Positions 36,191 to 45,603 are shown, counted from the stretch's first letter. The stretch is 64,000 bases of DNA from Sulfurovum sp. (GCA_027063305.1 JAMORY010000025.1:53753-117752); one strand, 5' to 3'. Numbers and translations are program-made. Notes: a model not told the origin generated them from the sequence alone.

Positions 36191-37134
36191 AAAATATTGC
36201 ATATCGTTCTATGATCGCTCTTTGTTGTGCAGGTATGCTCTTAAGTGCTTGTCAAGAAAGCAATACCCCATCCAATACACCCGCTCAAACCCCTGCACCT
36301 ACGCCTATGCCTACCGTCGAACCGACGGAAACACCCGAGCCAACACCGACGCTGACTCCGACACCAGCACCGGAGTCCGAACAGATGGTGATTTCATTCT
36401 ATGTATGGGATGGTGTGGAGGGGTATGAGAGACTGCTTGAACGCATGGATGAAACAGTGTCGGTAACGCTTTACTTGAACCCTGTCGATGCGGGAGAGAA
36501 CCGCTTTGTCGAAAATACCGAAGCGGTACAGGCTAACGGTGCGAAGGTGTGGTATCTGATATCGGGTGATCCCTCGTTTGATTTCATTCAAGATCAGATC
36601 GATATGATCGTTGCATATAACAGTGATCATGCAGAAAAAGTTGAAGGTATGAGTTTTGATATGGAGCCGTGGATAGCGTTTGAAGATCAAAACAGCAGTG
36701 AGAACCAGGAGTCGTGGCAAGCCTATTTGGACTTTATGGAGACAGCCAAAGAGATGTTGCATGAGAACAATTTGAGCATTTCGATCTCCATACCGTTCTG
36801 GATCGGGTTACAAACCGAAGCTTCTCCGACAGGCAGACCGCTGGACTATGAAGTGATCGATATTGCCGATGAGACGCTCTTGATGACCTACACCGTTTTT
36901 GCCGAACGTATCGAACCCTATACGCATGCCTCCTTGCACTATGCTTCGGAAGTAGGGAAAAAGGTTAAAGTTGCGTTAGAGATGGTGGAGAACAGTGATG
37001 AGAATATCTCATTTTACACCCATCCCGAAGATATCGCACCGATACTAGAGACAAAATTGAATGCCAGCGCTTTTTCAGGGTACGTCATTCATGATCTTGA
37101 CCACTTTATAGAGAGCGGGGTAACGCTGAGGTAG
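36187..37134 (+). CDS. Lipoprotein with Pro/Thr linker and glycosidase-like domain
   Basis: A 315-residue lipoprotein. The signal peptide ends in MLLSACQES (lipid Cys at about 22). Residues about 26-66 are a Pro/Thr/Ala/Glu-rich linker, then a globular domain follows to the end. The domain has FDMEPW (about 157), SISISIPFW and LLMTYTVFAERIEPY, a pattern of strands ending in acidic or aromatic residues that resembles TIM-barrel glycoside hydrolases, with FDMEP as the likely acid pair. I know no named family for it. It overlaps the GH114 gene by four bases (ATGA), so the two are translationally coupled and probably act together at the cell surface. Loss of operon continuity occurs downstream, where an IS21 remnant lies. 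Confidence 0.65.
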   Translation: MKNIAYRSMIALCCAGMLLSACQESNTPSNTPAQTPAPTPMPTVEPTETPEPTPTLTPTPAPESEQMVISFYVWDGVEGYERLLERMDETVSVTLYLNPVDAGENRFVENTEAVQANGAKVWYLISGDPSFDFIQDQIDMIVAYNSDHAEKVEGMSFDMEPWIAFEDQNSSENQESWQAYLDFMETAKEMLHENNLSISISIPFWIGLQTEASPTGRPLDYEVIDIADETLLMTYTVFAERIEPYTHASLHYASEVGKKVKVALEMVENSDENISFYTHPEDIAPILETKLNASAFSGYVIHDLDHFIESGVTLR

Positions 37135-37204
37135 AGGATTTAAACAAAATCGGATGCGAAGTGTTTAATCTTTGCTGTAAAGCCTTGACCTTTTATATGA
37201 TCTG

Positions 37205-37404
37205 TTTTATCATGAAATGTAGGGGTAATGGATACGGGGTGAGCATACCGCCGTCAATGAGCAGTACATTTTCTCTTTCGATAGAGGTAAAAAACTATTG
37301 CTCAAACACATCAAGTTTTCTGGAGGTATAGATACCGCCTGCAATTGCTTCTAGAAAAAAACAGCAGTTTTGTAGATTTTGAAGATGTTCCCACATTTTA
37401 GTGG
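37205..37404 (-). pseudogene. Broken reading frame of unknown origin
   Basis: On the minus strand an ATG near 37404 opens 33 codons (opening MWEHLQNLQNCCFFLE) and stops at TAG. The same frame then continues with protein-like sequence, including LLIDGGMLTPYPL, which faintly recalls the DGG motif of patatin-like phospholipases. The match is too short to name. The region is 427 bases without an intact gene and appears to hold gene debris next to the IS21 remnant. Confidence 0.25.
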
Positions 37405-37558
37405 GAACGAGAGATTATTCATAAAAATATTCAATTGTGCATTCGCCCAACTTGTCTTTTTCGCCGTCTGTTGTATTGGAAATGGTAGGTGGAACAAATG
37501 TTAAATAGTATGATCCGTTTTCATTGTCTACAGTTTGATGTGAAGCAGAACTGACTGA

Positions 37559-37882
<324 letters not shown>

Positions 37883-37917
37883 GACTGAAAAATAAGTGTT
37901 GCTTGAGGTTACATTTC

Positions 37918-38406
37918 GTGAAAATTTCTCACGAAAAACTGCCTAATTTAACTCCGCGGTTGACAAACAAGGTGCTAGGTAACATACTTCATCCAACCGC
38001 GGATGATGCACCTTCTGCTCAGCTTGAAGAGAATAAAGAGAGTATGTGTTTAGAGGAAGAGGCGACCGCTATCGGTTATGATGCGGATATTCTCTTCTAT
38101 CATCCTGTCTCACTAGTAAGGAATGTTTATGCTAAAGTACTTCAGAGCCATGGCTATCGTGTCGATATGGTCTCGAACGAAGCGCTTTTTGAGGAGAAGT
38201 TGATCCATAAGGATTATTGTAGTGTGCTGATCAATGCTTCACTGTGGGAGAAAAAGGGTCGTTCGCTTGAAGGTATATTCTCTAAAAAAGAGGGACTTTT
38301 GGGCGTGATCATACTGGTAGAATATCTCTCTAAAGAGATAGTGTACCCTTATCCTGTGGTTGAAGAAGGGAGTCAAAGTAAATATCTTATGGAAAAACTG
38401 GAATAA
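37918..38406 (+). CDS. Degenerate receiver-domain protein
   Basis: A protein of about 162 residues. Residues about 55-160 recall a response-regulator receiver: DADILFYHPVSLVRNVYAKVL, then HGYRVDMVSNEALFEEKL, then SVLINASLWEKKG where the phosphorylated Asp would lie. The acceptor position in the third strand holds Asn rather than Asp, and the acidic pair in the first strand is also lost, so phosphorylation is not expected. The first 50 residues are of uncertain reality. The start is doubtful: GTG 37918 follows a GAGG by nine bases, and a TTG at 37903 is an alternative. It may be the truncated tail of a hybrid sensor kinase next to the IS21 scar. Confidence 0.5.
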   Translation: MKISHEKLPNLTPRLTNKVLGNILHPTADDAPSAQLEENKESMCLEEEATAIGYDADILFYHPVSLVRNVYAKVLQSHGYRVDMVSNEALFEEKLIHKDYCSVLINASLWEKKGRSLEGIFSKKEGLLGVIILVEYLSKEIVYPYPVVEEGSQSKYLMEKLE

Positions 38407-38429
38407 ATAGGGTGTCGTTCTCAAGCCTC

Positions 38430-39149
38430 TTAACGGCGCTCCCATCTACACACATCCGCTTCCGTATCGCAATGGAGTGTCAGTTCATAGACCCATTGTT
38501 GTAACGGAAGCATATCTTCATAGATTTTAAAATTCCTGTCAATGATCTTTTTGGAGTGGAAAGTGCTGTCCGGTGCGAAGGTGGTATAGGCATAGATAGC
38601 ACCCATTTTGTAGAGGTAGCTGTGCGTATCGTCCGCATCGCATCCTCTTGGCATCTTTTTGTATTTGGGTTCTGGGAGCAGATAGCCTTTTGACTTCATA
38701 TACTCTAATATATTGTGAAGTTCCGTACGTCTTTCGTCATTTTGGATGTACTCTCGGTAGGTTTTAAGCAGTGTGGGTTTGAAGTTGCGAATGCCTGTAG
38801 CGACAAAGATTTCGTAAGGGTCGTAGTGCATGTAGAAGCTGCTGCTTTGCATTCGGTGACCGCTGCCTTGCCACATAATGATACCGATACGTGTCTTGAT
38901 GGGGTCACTCAGGTGAAACCGTGCGTCACGATAGATACGAAAGAGTGATTTATTGGTCTTTGGGACGGCATGGATGGTGGGTACAAGGATCTGCAAATGC
39001 TCTCCCATCTCTTCGATGTAGGCTTTGTTGGGTGAGACGATATAGCGTTCATACTCATCGCGGTGTGCATCGAGCCACTCTTTGGAGTTGTTGATAATGA
39101 TCTTTTCTAAAAACGCTAATCCCTCTTTTGGGAATCCGTTAAATGCCAT
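38430..39149 (-). CDS. DUF2461 family protein
   Basis: A 239-residue soluble protein that matches DUF2461 (TIGR02453), with the opening FNGFPKEGLAFLEKI, HRDEYERYIVSPNKAY and FRIYRDARFHLSDPIKTRIG, all characteristic. The family is widespread and its biochemical function is unknown. A GAGAGG lies before the ATG. It converges with the receiver-like gene over a short gap and is not in an obvious operon. Confidence 0.88.
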   Translation of the reverse strand: MAFNGFPKEGLAFLEKIIINNSKEWLDAHRDEYERYIVSPNKAYIEEMGEHLQILVPTIHAVPKTNKSLFRIYRDARFHLSDPIKTRIGIIMWQGSGHRMQSSSFYMHYDPYEIFVATGIRNFKPTLLKTYREYIQNDERRTELHNILEYMKSKGYLLPEPKYKKMPRGCDADDTHSYLYKMGAIYAYTTFAPDSTFHSKKIIDRNFKIYEDMLPLQQWVYELTLHCDTEADVCRWERR

Positions 39150-39246
39150 GGTCTACCTCTCTCAATAAGCAATAGTGGTTATTTTATCCTCTTTTTACTT
39201 GTAGATTTTTTCTTTTTTCTATTTTGAGAAATCATTGTTATCTTCT

Positions 39247-39252
39247 TATAAT
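39247..39252 (+). promoter_or_regulatory. Candidate -10 element
   Basis: TATAAT 56 bases before the ATG at 39309, in an AT-rich gap between divergent genes. Confidence 0.35.
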
Positions 39253-39308
39253 AATTGCTACATGTTGCTTCGTTAAAATGGTCTATCTTGATAGTGAAGG
39301 AAGAAGAT

Positions 39309-39731
39309 ATGTCAGATAGTATGTTGGCGTTTGTAAAAAAAGAGAAGTTGCCTACCCCTGAGGCATTGATGCGAAAAGCAGCGGCAATGGGTTTGCAGCT
39401 GGAAGAGCCTGAAGTAAAACAGCTGGTTGACATGAGCGGTTATTGGCCGGGAACTCTGCATGGTGTAGAAGCGGGGTTCGAGCTTTTTATTGCCAAGAAC
39501 GATCCAGAGGACTTGAAAGCGTGGGGAATAGAGCCTGAGTCTTTGGAGGGGAGAGACTACTGTATCGAACTGGCTTTCTATACCGAAGAGGATGTCGAAG
39601 CGTGTGTCATTGCCATTGTTGTATTCTGTAAGCTGAGTGATGCTATTACGTTTGACGAAGAGGATCGTCTTCGTGTCAACGCACAGAATGTGATACGCTG
39701 GGCAAGGGATGAGATGGGGTATGAGATCTAA
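39309..39731 (+). CDS. Small acidic protein of unknown function
   Basis: A 140-residue acidic soluble protein, unrecognised. It opens MSDSMLAFVKKEKLPTPEAL and has a run of strands around TLHGVEAGFELFI. A long acidic helical part follows. No signal peptide or membrane segment is present. The start is set at 39309, preceded by AAGGAAGAAG; an upstream frame to 39255 has no site. It converges with the YdcF-like gene with 12 bases between stops. Confidence 0.65.
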   Translation: MSDSMLAFVKKEKLPTPEALMRKAAAMGLQLEEPEVKQLVDMSGYWPGTLHGVEAGFELFIAKNDPEDLKAWGIEPESLEGRDYCIELAFYTEEDVEACVIAIVVFCKLSDAITFDEEDRLRVNAQNVIRWARDEMGYEI

Positions 39732-39743
39732 TCGAACCTAATC

Positions 39744-40502
39744 TTAGAGAAGCGATTTAAGATACTGCCATACTATTCCCAGATATTCATGGAATGCAAT
39801 AGTTGAGCGTTTGAGTGCCGTTGCGGAGAAAAAGCCCGTCCAGTTAAGATGGGAGAGTCTGCTTTGATGATAGGTCGGTGCGGTCAGAGGTGTAAGCCCC
39901 GTCTGCATAAACCAGCTTAGCGAACGGGGCATATGGTAGGCGGAAGTGACAAGAATGAGCGCTCTATCCCCCACAATACGTCGTGCCGCTTCCGCCTCTT
40001 CTTGTGTATCTTTTGCTTCTGGAACACAGATGATGTCTTTTTCATCCACACCGAGTGCGGTAGCAAGTGTTTGTTGCATGAAGGCATGCGGGGTAGGATC
40101 GAACTTTCCTCTGTAACCTGAGAGAATGAGCTTAGGGTGGGGGTCTATTTTGCGGTAGAGCCGTATGCCTTCATTGAGTCTAGCGATCGCCTCGGTATCA
40201 AGTTGGGAGGTAATAGAGAGTGAAGGATCGGTATGATGCCCATACCCAAGAACATAGATATAGTCTATTTTTTTAGATATATGCAACAGTGCCGGAATGC
40301 GGTATTCGAGCGGATAGAGGATCATATTGGCGAAGGGATCATAGCTAAGAAGAAAAAGCCAGACAAATGCGAACCAAAGCCATCTTTTGGCTCTTTGTGT
40401 ACGAGAACGCAAGAGGTAAAAGAGCCCTGCAAGCAGGGCGAACATGCCAATAGGCAGCGGCATGAGCAAAGAGGCTATGAGTTTTTTAAGTGCAAAGCCC
40501 AT
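39744..40502 (-). CDS. YdcF/ElyC-family membrane protein
   Basis: A 252-residue protein with two N-terminal membrane segments (about 8-30 and 40-58) and a DUF218-type domain with YVLGYGHHTD, LILSGYRGK, AKDTQEEAEAA and LVTSAYHMPRS. This is the ElyC/SanA/YdcF fold; ElyC of E. coli affects envelope polysaccharide handling, but the reaction is not settled. Its ATG follows AAAGAG. It starts five bases after the stop of the carboxynorspermidine dehydrogenase gene on the same strand, so the two are likely cotranscribed. Confidence 0.85.
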   Translation of the reverse strand: MGFALKKLIASLLMPLPIGMFALLAGLFYLLRSRTQRAKRWLWFAFVWLFLLSYDPFANMILYPLEYRIPALLHISKKIDYIYVLGYGHHTDPSLSITSQLDTEAIARLNEGIRLYRKIDPHPKLILSGYRGKFDPTPHAFMQQTLATALGVDEKDIICVPEAKDTQEEAEAARRIVGDRALILVTSAYHMPRSLSWFMQTGLTPLTAPTYHQSRLSHLNWTGFFSATALKRSTIAFHEYLGIVWQYLKSLL

Positions 40503-40507
40503 GCTCT

Positions 40508-41731
40508 TTAAGCATCTTTGACTTCACATGTCGCATCGGCATCGAGCTCCAAGACTTTCCAAGGAAGCTCCTGTTTGTTCAGCTCCTCCATGAACGGATC
40601 GGGATCGAACTCCTCCATATTGTGTACGCCCGTTTCGTACCACTTCTTCTCAAGCATCAGTTTCGCACCGATCATCGCCGGTACGCCGGTGGTGTAGCTG
40701 ACCGCTTGGCTCATGACCTCTTCGTAACACTTCTCATGGTCGCTGACTTGATAGATGTAGACGGTTCTAGGCTCTCCGTCTTTGATCCCTTTGGCGAAGA
40801 TACCGATGTTGGTCTTTCCTTTGGTACGAGGGCCCAGACTTGCAGGATCGGGCAGCAAGGTTTTCAAAAATTCGATAGGTACGATCTTCTGCCCTTGATG
40901 CTCAACAGGTTCGATACCGAGCATACCCACATTCTCCAGCACTCTCATGTGTGTCAAGTAGCTCTCTCCAAATGTCATGAAGAAACGGATACGTTTAAGC
41001 CCTTTGATGTGCTTGACCAGCGACTCCATCTCCTCATGGTAGAGCAGGTAGCTGTCTTTTGGACCTACTTCGGGGTAGTTCCATACCTGCTTGATCTCCA
41101 TCGGCTCCGTCTCGATCCACTCGCCGTTCTCCCAGTAACGCCCTTTGGCGCTGACCTCACGCAGGTTGATCTCGGGGTTGAAGTTGGTGGCAAAGGCGTA
41201 ACCGTGATCTCCTGCGTTACAGTCGAGAATGTCGATGGTGTGGATCTCATCGAAGTAGTGTTTTTGCGCATAGGCACAAAAGACATTGGTCACACCCGGA
41301 TCGAAGCCCGAACCGAGCAGTCCCATAATACCTGCTTCTTTGAAGGCACCGTCTCTTGCCCACTGCTCTTTGTACTCGAACTTCGCTTCGTCAGGATGCT
41401 CGTAGTTGGCTGTATCGAGGTAGTCGACACCGCATTGGGTACATGCATCCATAATGGTAAGGTCTTGGTAGGGAAGGGCGACATTAATGACGATATTGGC
41501 ACCTATTCGCTTGATCAGTTCGACCAGTTCATCGACCGAGTCGGCATCGACCTGTGTAGTTTTGATCTCCACGCCCGTTTTTGCCTTGACATTGGCGGCA
41601 ATATTGTCACACTTGCTTTTGGTACGGCTTGCGAGGGTGATCTCTCCGAAGGTTTGGGCATTCATGGCGCATTTGAAGGCAACAACGTTACCGACACCGC
41701 CCGCACCGATAATGAGGGTTTTGGTTGACAT
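40508..41731 (-). CDS. Carboxynorspermidine (carboxyspermidine) dehydrogenase
   Basis: NADPH-dependent reductase of the saccharopine dehydrogenase superfamily, 407 residues. It makes carboxyspermidine or carboxynorspermidine from putrescine or diaminopropane and aspartate semialdehyde. The opening TLIIGAGGVGNVVAFK is the Rossmann fold, followed by DTANYEHPDEAKF and GLLGSGFDPGVTNVFCA, all family marks. Saccharopine reductases for lysine synthesis are the main alternative, but length and motifs favour the polyamine enzyme. The arginine decarboxylase SpeA at 48463 supplies the first step of the same route; the decarboxylase NspC is not in the window. A 412-codon frame on the opposite strand is a shadow of this gene. 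Confidence 0.88.
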   Translation of the reverse strand: MSTKTLIIGAGGVGNVVAFKCAMNAQTFGEITLASRTKSKCDNIAANVKAKTGVEIKTTQVDADSVDELVELIKRIGANIVINVALPYQDLTIMDACTQCGVDYLDTANYEHPDEAKFEYKEQWARDGAFKEAGIMGLLGSGFDPGVTNVFCAYAQKHYFDEIHTIDILDCNAGDHGYAFATNFNPEINLREVSAKGRYWENGEWIETEPMEIKQVWNYPEVGPKDSYLLYHEEMESLVKHIKGLKRIRFFMTFGESYLTHMRVLENVGMLGIEPVEHQGQKIVPIEFLKTLLPDPASLGPRTKGKTNIGIFAKGIKDGEPRTVYIYQVSDHEKCYEEVMSQAVSYTTGVPAMIGAKLMLEKKWYETGVHNMEEFDPDPFMEELNKQELPWKVLELDADATCEVKDA

Positions 41732-41807
41732 GAGGACTCCTTGAAAAATAGTGGGTTATTTTACCATATTTTCAAAGGTTTGGCATAGGTTCGGGGTAAA
41801 ATACTGC

Positions 41808-43925
41808 TTAGCAGCAGACCTTGTTACGTCCTGTATGTTTTGCATTGTAGAGTTTTTTGTCAGCATATTGGAAGAGTGTTTTCATATCGATGTTCTCTTG
41901 GTAGTCCGCAACACCGATACTGACAGTTAGCAGAAGGGCAGGATCGATCTCTTCGAACGTAATACCCGATACCTCTTTACGGATACGTTCTGCGATCTTA
42001 CATGCTTCTGCTTTCGCTGTTTTAGGCAGTAAGAGTGCAAACTCCTCCCCGCCGACCCTTGCAAAGATATCCTCATTTCGCAACATCTTTTTGACCGCTT
42101 CGGTAAAACGCTCTAAGACAATATCCCCACTATCATGCCCATAGGTGTCGTTGATCTTCTTGAAGTGGTCTATGTCAAGAACGGCAAGACTTAACGGAGT
42201 ATGCTCCTTTTGTGAAAGATGCATCTGCTCTGCCATTATCCGTAAGAAAGCACGACGGTTATAGATACCGGTAAGGGCATCCTCATCGGAAAGTTTGGCA
42301 TATTTTTGTGTCTTCATCTCCTGAAGATACATCAGGATGCTGGCATAATCCGCTTTGATAAGAGAGTTCCTAAGTTGATTGTAGGCACGCTCCATACGGC
42401 TGATCGCATCTTTATAGGTCATAGTGGTAAAAAAGATGCTCTTATCTCCAACCGAAAGTTTGTGAAGCGCTTTAGTGATATTCTCTATCGGAAGGATAAT
42501 ACTGCGCTTGAGCAGGTAGATACTGATAATGATGAAGATGACCATGAACAAAAAGCTGATCCAGATACGCTGTATGATCGTTGTGAACGACTCTTTTTCT
42601 TTCAGTGCATCTTGATTGATCTGTTGAAGGGTCTTTTCGATAATCGTATTGTACCCGTCGATCCAGCGTGATGTAAGTGCGAACCATGATCGTGCCGCAT
42701 CATGTCCTGAGATATCTTTTTGTAAAATATGCTCTTTAAGATCACGGATCTGCTCTGAAACAGGCTGGCTCTCTATATCGTTCAACGCTTTTGCCATCGC
42801 ATCTGTCGCTATACGTTTGAGTGCGGTCTCATACACAAGCTTCTTCGCATAGAGCTGTTCGAGGTATGGACATTCAGGCTCCTGTGTCTCAAGACAGCTT
42901 ATCCCCTCGTTACGGATCAGCCCATGTATTTCGTTAAGGTTTAGAAGCAGTAGAATAGGACCGTAGGTATGTTTGTCGATCGTATTGAACGGAAGGTAGC
43001 TGATCTCTTTGATCATATTGATTAATATATCGATGAAGTGGGTATAGTAGTCGATACTCTCTGTTTTACTGAAGCGGTGCGTATCGATCATTTTTCTCAC
43101 TTTTGGGAGTTGCTGTAGTGTTTTGATCGCCTTAGAGACATCTATATATTGTTCGATGATCGTTTTGGAGGAGAAGTTCCGCTTGATCACCTCTGATGTT
43201 CTTTGGCGCTGTTCTTGCAGCGCATCATAGAAGTGTGTGTAGTTAGATGAGATGTAGGCACTGCTAAGCCCACGCTCTTTTTGAAGCTGGGTGATACTGC
43301 TGTTCATACTGATGATACTGTTGGTGATCTGCTGTATCTTCTCTCGCTCCTGATATTTGGTGTAGGCTTTTATACTGACAAAAGTGGACTGGATGACCAG
43401 AAATATCAAGGGGATCGAGAAGATCAGAAGAAAACGGTGTTGAAGGTTCGTATGTGATTTGATCGCACTTCCGATACGTGACCATAAAGAGGGATTTTTT
43501 CGAGCCTCTTCATCAAGCTGAATGAACTGTCTTAGTCGAAGGTCCTCTTTAATGATATGGTCTAGAAGCCAGTGTAGCAGGAACTCGACTGTATCGTAAG
43601 TGACCGATCTTTCATTTGTTGCAATGAGTTTCTCCCTGAGCTTAGGGAGTTCATCGATAAAATATTTGTGCTGTGCTTTATGGTGTTTGATATATTTTGC
43701 CGTCTCTTTTAGTGCCGTATGGTCCTTCATGTAGGACTCTTCCCGCTCAAAGTGATAGACGGTATAGGCTTCAAGTTCATCAAAGATCTTCAATATCTCC
43801 GATTTGGGAACATCATTCTCAATAGCATTGATCAGACGGTTGGTCAATGTGATCAATTGACGGTGATCTTCATCTACCTTATCGATACCGGTATTGAGTT
43901 CTGATCTCCATTCGATCGTTTGCAT
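41808..43925 (-). CDS. Hemerythrin-NIT-GGDEF diguanylate cyclase
   Basis: A 705-residue sensor that makes cyclic di-GMP. Residues 1-135 are a bacteriohemerythrin with the expected ligand pattern (VDEDHRQL, HFEREES, HHKAQHKYFI, LLDHIIKED), binding a di-iron site that senses oxygen. A membrane segment (about 170-188) leads to a NIT domain (about 190-440) with [14 protein letters not shown], which senses nitrate or nitrite in related proteins. A second membrane segment lies near 455-472, then a HAMP-like linker. The C-terminal GGDEF domain has GGEEF (about 623) and an RNED inhibitory site five residues before it, so catalysis and product inhibition should both work. The combination suggests coupling of oxygen and nitrate status to attachment; that is inference. 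Confidence 0.92.
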   Translation of the reverse strand: MQTIEWRSELNTGIDKVDEDHRQLITLTNRLINAIENDVPKSEILKIFDELEAYTVYHFEREESYMKDHTALKETAKYIKHHKAQHKYFIDELPKLREKLIATNERSVTYDTVEFLLHWLLDHIIKEDLRLRQFIQLDEEARKNPSLWSRIGSAIKSHTNLQHRFLLIFSIPLIFLVIQSTFVSIKAYTKYQEREKIQQITNSIISMNSSITQLQKERGLSSAYISSNYTHFYDALQEQRQRTSEVIKRNFSSKTIIEQYIDVSKAIKTLQQLPKVRKMIDTHRFSKTESIDYYTHFIDILINMIKEISYLPFNTIDKHTYGPILLLLNLNEIHGLIRNEGISCLETQEPECPYLEQLYAKKLVYETALKRIATDAMAKALNDIESQPVSEQIRDLKEHILQKDISGHDAARSWFALTSRWIDGYNTIIEKTLQQINQDALKEKESFTTIIQRIWISFLFMVIFIIISIYLLKRSIILPIENITKALHKLSVGDKSIFFTTMTYKDAISRMERAYNQLRNSLIKADYASILMYLQEMKTQKYAKLSDEDALTGIYNRRAFLRIMAEQMHLSQKEHTPLSLAVLDIDHFKKINDTYGHDSGDIVLERFTEAVKKMLRNEDIFARVGGEEFALLLPKTAKAEACKIAERIRKEVSGITFEEIDPALLLTVSIGVADYQENIDMKTLFQYADKKLYNAKHTGRNKVCC

Positions 43926-43976
43926 CTTCTAAGCCACCAAAATATATTTAAAGACAATCATTATAGCGGAAAAAAA

Positions 43977-44900
43977 TCATATAAAAATTATATTTTGATG
44001 CTCAACGATCCAGCTTAAGAGGAAAAGAACCGGAATGAAGAGGAGTGTACTAAGGAGTATCAGGGTCGTAACATCCTTTGGACGGCAGTCATAGAGCGAT
44101 GCGAGGTTGATGTTCGCAACGGCAAGGGGTGTCATCATCTCCATGAAGAGTACGCCTTTTGTCAGGGTATCAAGGTCTGTAAAGTGTAAAATAAGCAGTG
44201 TTGCCAATGGAACAAAGAGGAACTTCTGGCTTATCGTTCCAAGAAAGAGTCTAAAAGAGAGGTGATGTATCTTGATCCCCTCAAGGAACGTACCCAGTAA
44301 AAAGAGTTGCAGTACGATCCCCGCATATGCGCCCATTTTAAAGAACTCCTCGATTTGAGGAGGGAAAGAGATATGGTTGATATTTAGTAATATTGCAATA
44401 GCGGAGGCGGGAATGATAGGGATCTTGACGATATTAAACAGTGAGTCTTGAATACTGAAACTTCCGCGTGAGTAGATATAGACGCCGATAATATAGACCA
44501 CAAAGACATTGGCGATATTGATGAGTGTGGTGTAGATGACGCTCTCTTGTCCAAAGAGTGCGATACCAAGCGGTATACCGATATTGCCCGTATTGCCTAC
44601 GAATCCGGCGATCGTAAAGATGGCACGCTCTTTCATATCTGAAAATATGATCTTCCCGATAAAGAGGGTCGGAATCAGGAGCAGGGCAATAATACCCAAA
44701 TAGAGCAACGGGACATATATGTGTTCGGTATGCAGTCTTGCGGTACTGAACCCCCATACCGTGACAAAAGGCTGAAGAAAATAGACCGACATCAAGGTAA
44801 GGGTCTTAGGGTGCATCTGCTCTTTAAAGATACGTTTTGCCATATAGCCGAGCACAATAAAGACATAGATAAAGAGTATGGAGAGTAGTGTATCTATCAT
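43977..44900 (-). CDS. AEC-family (auxin efflux carrier type) transporter
   Basis: Membrane protein of 307 residues with about ten hydrophobic segments in the inverted-repeat pattern of the AEC family. It has FVGNTGNIGIPLGIALFG and the matching C-terminal MTPLAVANINLASLYDC. In bacteria these export malate, malonate or other organic acids; the substrate here is unknown. The ATG has no strong upstream site that I can see. It diverges from the DedA gene. Confidence 0.85.
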   Translation of the reverse strand: MIDTLLSILFIYVFIVLGYMAKRIFKEQMHPKTLTLMSVYFLQPFVTVWGFSTARLHTEHIYVPLLYLGIIALLLIPTLFIGKIIFSDMKERAIFTIAGFVGNTGNIGIPLGIALFGQESVIYTTLINIANVFVVYIIGVYIYSRGSFSIQDSLFNIVKIPIIPASAIAILLNINHISFPPQIEEFFKMGAYAGIVLQLFLLGTFLEGIKIHHLSFRLFLGTISQKFLFVPLATLLILHFTDLDTLTKGVLFMEMMTPLAVANINLASLYDCRPKDVTTLILLSTLLFIPVLFLLSWIVEHQNIIFI

Positions 44901-44991
44901 GGGTCGTATTATAACGGTTTTGCCGTTATGCTAAGCTGTTCGATTAACATAGTTCTGGTATGATGTGCCTCACATTTTTACAGGAGTGTTC

Positions 44992-45546
44992 ATGGACTTT
45001 TCAACCTTAGAGACATGGGGATATCTGGCTGTCGCCTTTTTCTCCTTCGGAGGCTCGTTCTTCATTGTTGCAGCGGCGGGGGTATTCTCCTATATGGGGC
45101 ATATGGATCTGACACTGGCACTTGCCATTGCCGCATTCGCCAATTTTATGGGAGATAACTTCCTCTTCTATCTGGGACGCTATCAGAAAAAAGAGATACA
45201 ACCCTATTTTGCCAAACATAAACGCAAATTGGCACTGGCAACACTTATCATGCGTAAATACGGCGTATGGGCGATATTTATCCAGAAATTCATCTACGGT
45301 GTCAAAACCCTTGTACCTCTCTCTATGGCGTTGGCGAAGTATGATTTCAAGAAGTTCATATTTTTCAATATATTCGCTTCGATCCTCTTTGTACTCGTTA
45401 TTGGGCTCAGTGCCTACTATGCAAGTGAATCGATCATTGCATTCTTTACGGTGATACAGGAAAAACCGTGGTTGGCACCGTTGGCAATGGTAACGATATT
45501 GGGGGGAGTATGGTTATTATTGAATAAGATGACAAAGAAGAAGTGA
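44992..45546 (+). CDS. DedA-family membrane protein
   Basis: Inner-membrane protein of 184 residues in the DedA/SNARE-associated family, with five or so membrane segments. It carries FMGDNFLFYLGR and the conserved KFIYGVKTLVPLSMALAKYD loop. DedA proteins flip phospholipids or undecaprenyl phosphate and affect membrane potential. The start at 44992 follows AGGAG by five bases; a frame to 44965 is longer but lacks a site. It converges with the aminotransferase gene. Confidence 0.88.
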   Translation: MDFSTLETWGYLAVAFFSFGGSFFIVAAAGVFSYMGHMDLTLALAIAAFANFMGDNFLFYLGRYQKKEIQPYFAKHKRKLALATLIMRKYGVWAIFIQKFIYGVKTLVPLSMALAKYDFKKFIFFNIFASILFVLVIGLSAYYASESIIAFFTVIQEKPWLAPLAMVTILGGVWLLLNKMTKKK

Positions 45547-45574
45547 ATGAGGGGAAGAGTAGAGAGTAAGTAAC

Positions 45575-45603
45575 AGGTAAGCTTTGCTACGCAAAACCTA
45601 CCT
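45575..45603. terminator. Hairpin between convergent genes
   Basis: AGGTAAGCTTTGC pairs imperfectly with GCAAAACCTACCT around a three-base loop, in the 64-base gap between the DedA and aminotransferase stops. It may terminate from both sides. T-runs are short. Confidence 0.4.

Noticed and set aside
36280..36385. A minisatellite in the Pro/Thr-rich stretch of the second lipoprotein.
   Set aside because: The DNA is irregular and the repetition is in amino acid composition only; it is best read as a protein linker.
37205..37404. A patatin-like phospholipase gene.
   Set aside because: Only the short DGG-containing phrase is suggestive; too little to claim, with an in-frame stop. Kept only as a broken frame of unknown origin.
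40490..41728. A 412-codon open frame on the plus strand.
   Set aside because: It is exactly antisense to the carboxynorspermidine dehydrogenase gene, which has clear family motifs; its own sequence shows none and it is a by-product of codon bias.
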